64,000 nucleotides of DNA, taken from contig NZ_JAQAGY010000019.1 of the NCBI RefSeq assembly GCF_027533645.1, positions 1 to 64,000 on the forward strand. The letters are read 5' to 3'. A program made the position numbers and the translations under genes. Each line of letters begins with the position of its first letter. Positions within the stretch are counted from its first letter, which is position 1. Of this stretch, positions 34,414 through 43,600 are shown piece after piece. The notes below the pieces were generated by a model. That model worked only from the letters and a program-made list of their open reading frames with translations, had not been told where the DNA came from and searched no databases. This DNA comes from Paenibacillus caseinilyticus (GTDB lineage Bacteria; Bacillota; Bacilli; Paenibacillales; NBRC-103111).

Positions 34414-34456
34414 GGCTGTTATTGAGCTTGGCGGGACTGCGCACCGAAGTGCAGGA

Positions 34457-34840
34457 TCACTGCGGCATGCTGCTGGACGGCCTGGCCGCCGGCCGGTCCC
34501 GCACCAGCCGAAGCCCCTGCTCTACCATGCCGAGGAGATAGCCGCACGCCTCAGGGTCGATGGCGGCCAGCTCCTGCAGGCCGAGCATCGCCTGTTCCAG
34601 GCGCTGGGTCATCCCGGTATCGGCCGCCCCACCCGGGACAGGGGACAGCTCTTCTTCCGGGGACCAATAGAGTTCCTTCTCGAGTCTCGACAAGATTTCC
34701 AGCTGAATGGTCTGCGTGCGGCCTGTCTCCAGATTGCGCAGATATCCTGGAGCTACCCCCAGTTCTTTGGCGAATTCGGTGACCTCCATCCCCTTCAGCT
34801 CTCTCAGCTCGCGCAGCTGCTGTCCGTACCATGTGCTCAC
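34457..34840 (-). CDS. XRE-family transcriptional regulator
   Basis: 127 residues, GTG start with GGGAGG 9 nt upstream. Residues 5-60 are a Cro/C1-type HTH: 'LRELRELKGMEVTEFAKELGVAPGYLRNLETGR'-type text (LKGMEVTEFAKELGVAPGYL). The C-terminal half is helical, Leu-rich, without a recognised ligand domain ('TQRLEQAMLGLQELAAIDPE'). It may control its own promoter or the neighbouring glyoxalase-like gene upstream on the same strand. Targets unknown. Confidence 0.85.
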   Translation of the reverse strand: MSTWYGQQLRELRELKGMEVTEFAKELGVAPGYLRNLETGRTQTIQLEILSRLEKELYWSPEEELSPVPGGAADTGMTQRLEQAMLGLQELAAIDPEACGYLLGMVEQGLRLVRDRPAARPSSSMPQ

Positions 34841-34992
34841 GGCCTACGCCCTCCCATGATCCCAGTCTCTCGAATTCTCGGAATCTCCCAATTCAATTCC
34901 GTGCCTCTTCGTTGTACTAGTATCGACCGGGAGGTGGAGCGCTATACCCGGGCTGCCCGGCATGGATATGAAATAATGAACAGCGGCCTTCG

Positions 34993-35462
34993 CTATTCCT
35001 GAGGCATCCTCCCCTGCAGAAGCTCCCACTCGTCCCAAGACACGACACCCAAGTCCGGCCTCGGCTCGTCAGGCAGCATCGCGATGTACTCCAGCGAGTG
35101 ACCGTCAGGGTCGGAGAAGTAGATCGATACGGCCGGCATCCAGCCGAATACGAACGGCTGCTCCGTTCCATCGTTCAGGAAGTTATGCACCGCGAGTCCC
35201 CGGCTCTTGAGGAAAGGAACGACTTCCCTCATCTTCTCCACCGACGTACGGAAAGCAAAATGCTGACGCATCCTCTCGGAGATCCCTTCTCCCACAATCC
35301 GAGCATCGCCCCTCCGCGTTCGCCGATCCAATAAAAGCGGACTCCGCGCGGGTCTTCATGCGCGAATTCGAGCCCCAGCACGTTCTCGTAAAAAGCGGCC
35401 GAGCGCTCCAAATCCGCCACAGGAAGATGCGTCTCGAACAATCCGAGTATATGATTCTCCAT
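34993..35462 (-). pseudogene. VOC (glyoxalase-fold) family gene, frameshifted
   Basis: The 5' part (from 35462, ATG with GGGGAGAGG upstream) encodes the first VOC half: 'LGLFETHLPVADLERSAAFYENVLGLEF' region (HLPVADLERSAAFYENVLGL) to 'GGAMLGLWEKGSPR'. The second half, 'MRQHFAFRTSVEKMREVV' to 'YFSDPDGHSLEYIAMLPDEP', follows in a different frame and ends at 34993. A single-base indel near 35272-35280 separates them. Restored, it would be a ~156-residue metal-dependent VOC protein with HxE-type ligands (H in THLPV, H in RQHFAF, E in LEYIAM). Real decay or sequence error. Confidence 0.8.
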
Positions 35463-35534
35463 CGTGTCCTCTCCCCTCTCTCCTCCCTAGGATAAAGGGT
35501 TGAGGAAATTCAGGAAAGAGGGGAAATGTCCAGC

Positions 35535-37349
35535 TTACCTTGCAGTAAACTGGAAGGTCTCCCAAGTGCCGGCCGAGGTCTTGTTCGCGATGAGCGGCGA
35601 AGAGCCGGCATTGTCCGCGCTGACGAACTTGCCGTTGGCCGCGGCCTTCAGCGAGACGCCTCCGCTCACGTTCGACATCTGGAACGTCTCCCAGCCGCCG
35701 ACGGACGTGCTGCGGGCGATCAGCGCGCCCGCGCCCGCATTCTCGGCCGTCACGTAACGGCCGTTCGCGAGCGACTTCAGGGCGATATTGCCGCCGCCGA
35801 GGTCCACCTTCTCGAACATTTCCCAGCCGCTGACCGCAGAGCTTCTGGCGATCAGGGGGCTGCTTCCGCCATTCTCCGCAGCCACATAGAACCCGTTGGC
35901 CGAAGCTTTGATCGCGACGAGGTCTCTTGTCGGCGTGCCGTTCCACTTGAAGGTAACGACGGCCCCCGCAGGGATAGAAGAAGTGAACGCCTGCTTGCCC
36001 CACTTGATCTTCACGTTCTGGCTGGCCGAAGTCCGGTTGTAGGCCACGACCACTTTGGAACCGTCGGGATTCTTGAACGCGACATTCTCGAGGCTGCCGT
36101 CATACGACGGGGTATCAATCCGGTAAGCGCCGGGCACCACAAATTTGCTGAAATGCCCCATGAGGTAGTAGTGCTGGTTGTACGACACTTGGTCCATAGC
36201 GTCCGAGCGGATCTTGATCATCCCGTAGTTGATGGAATTCGCGAGCAGCGAAGGGCCGTTGTTCTGGTCAAGCGCGATGTTCCAGGCGATAAAGGCCTTC
36301 GACCAGTTCCTCGGAATCGTAATCAGCTCATGCATGATATTGCCGAACGTGTCGTTCCACGAACCGAAGCCGCCTTCGGTGAACCAGATGTCCTTGGACG
36401 GATGCAGGTTATGCAGCGTCGTCATGGCCGAAGGGTCGCCGCCGTAATGATGGAAGGCGCTGCCTGCGATATACCCTGCCGCGCCGGCGTCCTTCAGAAC
36501 CGTGTCCGGATAGGACCAATTATCGAAGTTATGGTCATACGCAATAATCTTGGTATTCAGTCCTGCTCCCCGCAGGGAAGGACCCAGATAATCGCGGATA
36601 AAACCGATCTGGTCGGCGGTGGACATGCTCATAGTCGGGTAAGCCCCTGTAGTGTAGAGCGGCTCGTTCTGCGGCGTAAGCGCATAGATAGGGATGCCCT
36701 GCCCCTGGTAAGCCTGCACGAACTTCGTGAGGTAATTCGCATAGGTGCCGTATGCTTCGGGTTTCAGATAGCCGCCGTTCATGGAACCGGACGATTTCAT
36801 CCAAGCCGGAGCGCTCCAGGGCGAGGCGATCACCTTGATGCCCGGATTCTTCGCCAGCGCCTGCTTCACCATCGGCACGATATAGGGCAGATCCCTGGCG
36901 ATCGAGAAGCTGTTCAGATTCCAATCCCCTGCGGTATCGGCATAGCTATATGCTTCCCAGTTAAAATCCGATGCCCCGACCGTCTGCCGCAGCAGACTGA
37001 GCCCGATGCCGGTGGACCCGAAGAGCTTCTCCATCACTTCAGCCCGCTTGGCGGCGGTCAACTTGTTCTGCAAGAGCCAGGCGGAGGAATCCGTCATCGA
37101 CGCTCCGAAGCCGTCCATCTGCTGGTAGGTCAGATCCTGGTTGACATCGATCGTGTAAGCGGCGCTGCCGGTGTCTCCCCCGAAGGCTGCGTTCCCCTGC
37201 TTGGCGAGCGCGGCACTCCAGTCCGGTTTGGACAGCCAGACTTCCACGGAATCTCCCGCCGCGTGGGCAGAAGAGACGGAAGACGAAGCGAAGGAAACCG
37301 TGAGTACGGCGGAACATAGGGCAAGCTTGGCGCTTTTGGACAAAACCAT
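35535..37349 (-). CDS. Secreted GH30 glucanase with C-terminal fascin-like module
   Basis: 604 residues. Signal peptide of about 30 residues ending 'VSSAHAAGD'. Residues ~35-465 are a GH30 (beta/alpha)8 barrel plus side beta-domain: 'YQQMDGFGASMTDSSAWLL', 'KVIASPWSAPAWMKSSGSM', acid/base Glu229 in 'ALTPQNEPLY', nucleophile Glu325 in 'IWFTEGGFGSWN'. This is the glucosylceramidase/endo-beta-1,6-glucanase branch. From ~465 three short repeats 'LVAIKASANGFYVAAENGG', 'IALKSLANGRYVTAENAG', 'VSLKAAANGKFVSADNAG' form a fascin-like beta-trefoil, a possible carbohydrate-binding module. Upstream is a perfect cre palindrome. No anchor, so it is released; it may cut fungal beta-1,6-glucan together with the giant neighbour. 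Confidence 0.9.
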   Translation of the reverse strand: MVLSKSAKLALCSAVLTVSFASSSVSSAHAAGDSVEVWLSKPDWSAALAKQGNAAFGGDTGSAAYTIDVNQDLTYQQMDGFGASMTDSSAWLLQNKLTAAKRAEVMEKLFGSTGIGLSLLRQTVGASDFNWEAYSYADTAGDWNLNSFSIARDLPYIVPMVKQALAKNPGIKVIASPWSAPAWMKSSGSMNGGYLKPEAYGTYANYLTKFVQAYQGQGIPIYALTPQNEPLYTTGAYPTMSMSTADQIGFIRDYLGPSLRGAGLNTKIIAYDHNFDNWSYPDTVLKDAGAAGYIAGSAFHHYGGDPSAMTTLHNLHPSKDIWFTEGGFGSWNDTFGNIMHELITIPRNWSKAFIAWNIALDQNNGPSLLANSINYGMIKIRSDAMDQVSYNQHYYLMGHFSKFVVPGAYRIDTPSYDGSLENVAFKNPDGSKVVVAYNRTSASQNVKIKWGKQAFTSSIPAGAVVTFKWNGTPTRDLVAIKASANGFYVAAENGGSSPLIARSSAVSGWEMFEKVDLGGGNIALKSLANGRYVTAENAGAGALIARSTSVGGWETFQMSNVSGGVSLKAAANGKFVSADNAGSSPLIANKTSAGTWETFQFTAR

Positions 37350-37390
37350 TATAGATCACACCTTTCTTGGATTGAGATGATGAACGGGAA

Positions 37391-37406
37391 ATGAAATCGA
37401 TTTCAT
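37391..37406 (-). promoter_or_regulatory. cre/LacI-type operator before the GH30 gene
   Basis: ATGAAATCGATTTCAT is a perfect 16-bp palindrome and its core TGAAATCGATTTCA fits the CcpA consensus at all 14 positions. It lies 42 nt before the ATG. A close relative occurs twice before the giant gene. Confidence 0.75.
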
Positions 37407-37454
37407 GAAGCGTGGGGAACAGGCGATCACCTCCATATCTCAATTATACAGCTT

Positions 37455-37468
37455 GGTAAGCGCTTGCA
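37455..37468 (-). promoter_or_regulatory. Second cre-like box before the GH30 gene
   Basis: GGTAAGCGCTTGCA fits the cre consensus at 12 of 14 positions and contains the symmetrical AAGCGCTT. It is about 105 nt before the ATG, likely near or upstream of the promoter. Confidence 0.5.
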
Positions 37469-37536
37469 AAGGTCTCTTTTTTCGGGATGGATGCTCCAAA
37501 GTTAGGATGGCTGCCGGGACACCCGCGGTATTCCAC

Positions 37537-37622
37537 AAGATAAACGTCTTCGCCGTCCTGTAAGGACGATGCGCGTTTATAAGATATATAGGATTGCAGG
37601 AGCGAGCCCTGGCGAGATATAA
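37537..37622 (+). repeat. Dispersed structured repeat, copy 2
   Basis: AAGATAAACGTCTTCGCCGT continues as CCTGTAAGGACGATGCGCG and TTTATAAGATATATAGG, then GAGCGAGCCCTGGCGAGATA. It aligns with the copies at 30147 and 51569. GTCC/GGAC and outer ATAAACG/CGTTTAT arms pair. Its 3' end touches the giant gene's terminator (37624). Confidence 0.85.
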
Positions 37623-37623
37623 A

Positions 37624-37651
37624 GAGCCCCGGCGGTATACGGCCGGGGCTC
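37624..37651 (-). terminator. Terminator of the giant GH3-GH30 gene
   Basis: Minus strand GAGCCCCGGC and GCCGGGGCTC pair over an 8-nt loop, followed by TTTATATC. It starts about 42 nt after the stop codon. Confidence 0.85.
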
Positions 37652-37692
37652 CTGGATGCTGCAGCTATGAAACTATGAAATATTGCAAGGTA

Positions 37693-40600
37693 TTAATACC
37701 GGTACAACCGGTGGATAAGCACTGCGGTCTCGGCCCGGGTCGCCGTCCCCCGCGGGTTCAACCGCGAGCCGTCGCCTGTGACCAGTCCGCTCTTCACGAG
37801 TGCTGCCGCACTGTCGCCGGCGTAAGCCGCAAGCTCCGCTCGGTCCGTGAAGACATCGAGCTCAGAAGCGTCTGCAGCCGGGGCCGCTTTCCCGGCGAGC
37901 TTCATGGCACGGGCAGCCAGTGTCATCATCTCCTGCCTTGTGACCGGAGACGAAGGATCGAACCGGCCCTGCTCCTTGCCCTCGGCGATGCCGAGCTTCT
38001 TCGCTACGCCTGCCGCGCCCGCATAGTATGCGGAGGGTTCCACATCGCTGAAGTTCCCCTCGAAGCGGGCCGTGAGATCCAGCGCCTCCACCAGCATGAG
38101 CAGGAAGTCTCCCCGCTTCACCGGTGCGCCCGGCGTGAATGTCCCCTCTGCCGTGCCTTCGATCACCCCTTTGGCCGCCATCGTCTCAACAGCTTCGCGG
38201 GCCCATTCATGGGAACCGAGGTCCCCGAACGACTTGGTTACATAAGCTACCGCGAAGAGGCTGAAGTGAGTCGTAGTGAAGCTTACCCGCCCCGTCTTGT
38301 TGTCATACCGGCCGCTTGGAACAGCTGTGATCGTGCCCGAGGCGTTCACATACCACACCGTAATACGCTCCGGATGAGCAAGCTCTGCCGCACTCGGGTC
38401 GTAAGGAACGGATACGGATACCTTCGCGTCCGGGTTGCTCCATTCTATAGGTGAGCCGTCCACCAGAAGGGTAAGCTCGACCGCGGGTCTGCCGCCAAGT
38501 TCTGCGCTTAGATGAGCGGCGTTACTGCGGCCGATCCGCAGTTCAACCTTAGCCGCCCCGCCTATATCCGCGGGAATCAGCATGCCGCTTGGCAGCGTAA
38601 TGCTGCCCGCTCCCGTAACCAGCTCCAGTACAACCTTGCCGGCCTTCCCTGACAGCACGGACACCGGAAGCGTAATGCCGTAAGCCGCAGCTCCTTCTGC
38701 CAGCGGCACTTCAATGGTGAGCGAAGTGCGGCCGGATAATGCGTCAGCCAGTGCCGCCTCCTCCATCGTCACTGATGCCAGACCGGTGGCCGGGTCAAGC
38801 TTAGGCTGCGGAGCCTGCACAACCGGCTTCCCGCCGGTGGAAGGCGAAGGCGTGCCGGGATTTCCGCCGGTGCTGCCCGGACTGCCGGTGCTGCTTCCGC
38901 GGTCGGGATTTCCACCGCCGTTGCTGCCGCCGCTGTCGTTGTTCCCGCCGCCGTTGTTGCCCGGCGTACTGATGACATAGGTGAATTCGGCTATCGGGCT
39001 GTCCGCCATGCCTTCCTTGACGGCGAACGCCTTGATCGTCGTTGTGCCGATCGGCACGGTGATCGCCTGCTTATACTCCGTACCGGACGCCGCCGATGGT
39101 ACGCTTCCGTCCAGCGTATAGTAGATCGCCGCTCCCCCGGTCTGCGAGGTCAGAACCACCTGCTGCGGCCCCGTGTAGCTGCCCGATCCGGGCGCAGCCA
39201 CCGGTGCGGCCGCAGGCTCAAGCGGCTGTTCGCCGGCTTTGATCTCATACGTATAGAGAGCCGCGAAGCTGTCTTTCATACCGGCTTTGACCGCAATGGC
39301 CCGGACCACGGCCAGCTCCGTGATCTCAATCGGTCCGGTGTACGGCATGCTGTCTGCGGTCGGAAGCGAACCGTCCAGCGTGTAGAAGACAGCCGCGCCC
39401 TCCGCAGCCGTGGTCAGCGCCACCTGCACGCTGCCATAGTGCACGCCGGCCTGCAGAGAGGCTGCCGGCAGACTCGCCCGCTCGGCGGCCGTCTGCTCCG
39501 TTCCGTCGGATGGCTGCAGCTCGAACCAGTCGAGGTTGAAACCGTCGCCCTGGTCGAGGAAACGGATCGTCTGCACACCCGCCTCCAGCTTCACGGTATG
39601 GGAGGCGTCCTTGAAGGTTCCCCAGCCGCCGGTGCCCGGCAGTGCTGCCGTTCCCAGCGTCCTGCCGCCTACGGTGAAGGCTGCCGATACGCCGCCCTGT
39701 GCCGTAGCATAGCGGTAGTTCACCCGGTAGAACCCGGCTGTTTTCACGTCGACCAGATAATCGAGCGTGTTGCCCGCGCTCATGTAGCCGATATTGCGGA
39801 AAGCAGGAGATGTCCCGCTCGCTTCGTTATCCTGAATGACCCCAACGGTCGCATTCGAATAGCTCTCGGCCTCGACCCTCAGCAGGCCGTCCTCGCCCAT
39901 CTTCTGCGCCGTCACCGGTTCGAGCGAGATCGAGCCAAGCTCGAAGCCGCCCGCCTGGGCATACACCCTCAGAATCTGTTCTCCGGCCGGCAGCCGCACT
40001 TGGCTTCCCACCGTAACCCAGTTTTTGTTATACAGCTGCGGTACGGTATATTCGGCCAGCGTGTCGCCTGCCCCGTTCTTCAGCACGATCCCTTTGGACG
40101 CGCCGGATTCAAAAGTAATCCGCAGCGCCGCCATGTACGTGCCTGCCTGCGCCGCATCGATCTTGTACTCCACGTAGTCTCCCGCATCGAAGCCCGTCAG
40201 CTTGCGGGTACCGCTGGGACCTTCGTCCGCTGCGGCGCCTTGGACCTTGTAGAAGGCCTCTGCCGGAACGCTGCCCGGCACCGGCACCGCTTCCCTGCGG
40301 TTCACCGTACCGCTGAGCACTGCAGCAGCCGAGAGAGCCGCCTCCCCGTCGGCATACGCCTCCTTCGGCACGTTCACTGCCAGGGACAGATCCCCGTAAT
40401 ACGGGGTGCCGTCCCAGCCCAGCGTGAGCTCCAGATGCGAAGCATCCACCGCTCTCACGGACTTCAGGGAGACGCCGCCCTGCGTCACAGCCGTTCCCGC
40501 CAGTCCGATTCCTTCCAGTGCGTCAGCTCGGAAGGTGCCGCCCTCTAGCGCAACCCCCAGTACATAGCCGTCCACGCCGTAAGGCACCGGACCGCCTGCT

Positions 40601-43600
40601 ATGGACAGCTCTTCGGCATCATCGGCGGCAAGGAATAGAACCCGGCTTCCGAGTACGCCGGTTGCATAGACGCTGCCGCTGACCGTCTCATAGACCGCCG
40701 CCGTCACCGATGCCCGGATGTCCTTGTCATAATCCTGCGTACGGGTGCCTCTGAGCTCAACCTGCGCATGCCTGTCGTCCAGACGGGTTACGCTTCCGAC
40801 TGCCATACCTCCGATCCCTTCCAGACTCCAGCCTGCAGGGTTCAATGCCGGTTGGAACGTATCATTGAGCAGCTCGAACGTAATCGAAGCTCCGTCTTCC
40901 TGGCCTTCCCGAACAGCGCTGTCGGGTGACGCCACCAGCGTCGGGCCAACGGCCAGCCAATCGAGGTCGGCCGCTGCCCCTTTCACGGACAGGCTCAGCG
41001 TATGGTCACCCGCCGGCAAAGTGACGGTATCCGTCACGTTCACCCACTGCTCCCGGCCTGCCGAGCCTGCGAGATACGTCGTACCAACCACTGTACCGGC
41101 TGCCGACAGCTCCACTGCCGGATGCCCGCCCTCCGATGCATAGCGGTAAGTCACAGCGTATTCGCCTGCCTGCTCCACATGCACCGGATAGCCTAGCGCG
41201 CTGTCCCCGCCCGAGAAACCGACGGAGATGATCCCCGCGCCGCTGCGGTTCACGAGCACGCCGTCCGGCTTCGAAGCCGTCTCCGCTTCGATCAGGCCAG
41301 GCACGCCGTAGCGCTCCTCGTCCGCCTTCGTTAACATGAGACTAGTGAGGCTGTATCCCCGTCCTTCGGCCGCCAGCGTCAGCTTATGGATGCCCGCCTC
41401 CAGGGTGACCGAGGTTCGGGCATACGCTGTACGTCCGTCTTCGGTCACTGCTCTCGCAAGCGGCATGCTCGCCGCTGCCGCGCCGTCCCTCTTGAGCGTC
41501 AGCCCCCCGTTCTGCGGGCTGCCGGTATAACCGAGGTCCGCATAATAAGTACCTGTCTCCGCGACGTTCACAAGGTAATCGAACGATGCCGGTTCGCCAG
41601 TGCCTTCGTTCAGGCCTCCGACCGTCCCCGCTGCCGCGTCCGCCGTGTAACTGCCGGAGGCACTGTCGAAGTCCGCCGCCCGGATCGTGCCCGGCGCGGT
41701 TGCTTCTGCTACGACCCGGTCCCACCGGTACGTCACGACGGATTGAGCCGGCACGGAGGAGGTGATCTGCGTACCGTCACTGAGCAGCTTCACCGGCTGC
41801 GTCTCCTTCGTCTGGTTAATGACGACCGTGACGATCCGCTTGCCGTCCGGGCTCAGGAAAGCCACATTCGTTACGGTATCGGACGAGCCGTAGTTGCTGT
41901 CGATCCGGACATATCCCGGCTCTACGAACTTCGTGTACTGCCCGAGCAGGTAGTACTCCGGCGCGAGCCAGTAGTTGTCAGGGTCGGCCGAATCCTGTAC
42001 GAGCGGCGTAGGGTCCGGCGTACCGACCCATTGGTGGGTGCGGATGTCGCTGTCGAGCATCACGACCCAGGAGTTGTAGCTGCGCGCCCAGTTGCGGAAA
42101 TACTGCGCCATGCGGTCCGCGCCCTTCGTGCCCCAGACTGCCCGTTCCGTGAGATAGACGTTCTTCTCCGGATACAGCTCGTGCAGCTTCGTCATCTCGC
42201 CAAGGTCCCCGCCATAGTCGTGGAACGCCGTACCGTCGACGGCAGCCCGGCTGGCCGGATCACGCAGCAGCTGGGCCGGGTAAGCCATCGTGTCGCCCGG
42301 GTTGTGGTCGAAGATCCACAGCTTCACGTGGGAGAACCCGTTCGTATCGAGCTCGGCACGCATCAGCTTCACCAGCTCGGCCTGCTGCTCCCAGGGCATC
42401 TTCGCGCTCGGATACTCGATCTCGAGCAGCGGCTCGTTCTGCAGCGTCATCGCTTCGATCTCGATTCCTTCGGCCCGGTAAGCCTGAAGGTACTTCAGAT
42501 AGTACTTTGCGAGCACCGGCAGGTACTCGTCTTTCACTTGGCCCTTCATGAGCGAGTCCGTCGTCTTCATCCAGCCCGGAGGGCTCCAGGGCGAAGCGAA
42601 GAACTTGATATCCGGATGGATGCGCTGCATCTCCTTGACCGTATCGATGATATGATAATCGCGGTCTTTCTGGATCGAGAAGTGCTTCAGCTCCGGATCG
42701 GTCTCACCCGCCGGCCTATCGTCGTAGCTGTAGAACTGCCGGGCCGTGAAGTCGGCCGTACCGATCGTCAGCCGGACGAGGCTCATGCCCGCCCCTTGGG
42801 CCGGATCCACAAGCTTCTTCAGCACCTCGGTCCGCTTCGCGGGCGACATCTTCCACAGGTTGTGCACCGTGGACTCCTCCATCGAGGAGCCGATGCCGAT
42901 CATCGATTGGTAGGTCTTCTGCGGATCGATCTTGATCTCGGTGCCTGCTGTCCCGCCCGGCATGGTCAGATCCAGAGGCGTCTGGGCCTCCAGCTTCTTG
43001 TCGCCTTCGCAGTACCTCGGAGCGTAATACCAGCGGATGTCGCCGGGGTCGCGCTCGCTCGTGATCCACGACTCTACCGCCCCAGCTTTCACGACCGCCC
43101 CGCTTCCGGACTCCCCCCCTCCGCCCGTATCGGCAGGAACATCGCCAGTGCGGCGGAACTCCAGCCAGTTGAGGTTGATCGATCCGCCGAACTCCAGCCG
43201 AAGCTTCTGGGTTCCCGTCTGGCGGAGCACCACCTTCGCGGCGGTTCCGGTCTGCCAGCTCTGCCAGCCGCCGGTGGAGGCACCCGTGAAAGTGCCGGCC
43301 GTACGGCCCGCCTCATCCTTGATCCGGATGGACGTCGGGCTTCCGAGCTCCCCGGCATAGCGGAAATCCACTTCATAGGTGCCGGCTTCCGCCACATTCA
43401 CGGTATACTCGCTCCAATCGCCCGCATCGGCGAAACCGAGATTCTGCGTGCCTTCGGAGGCGTTCTCGAGCTGAAGTCCACTCTGTGCGGCGAATGCCTC
43501 CGCTTCGATGCGGCCCGGGATCGCCTTGCCGGAATCGGCAGGCTGTCCCGGCTTCTGCGGCACCGGCGGGAGTGCAGGCGTCTCCTGCCCCTTCGTCAGC

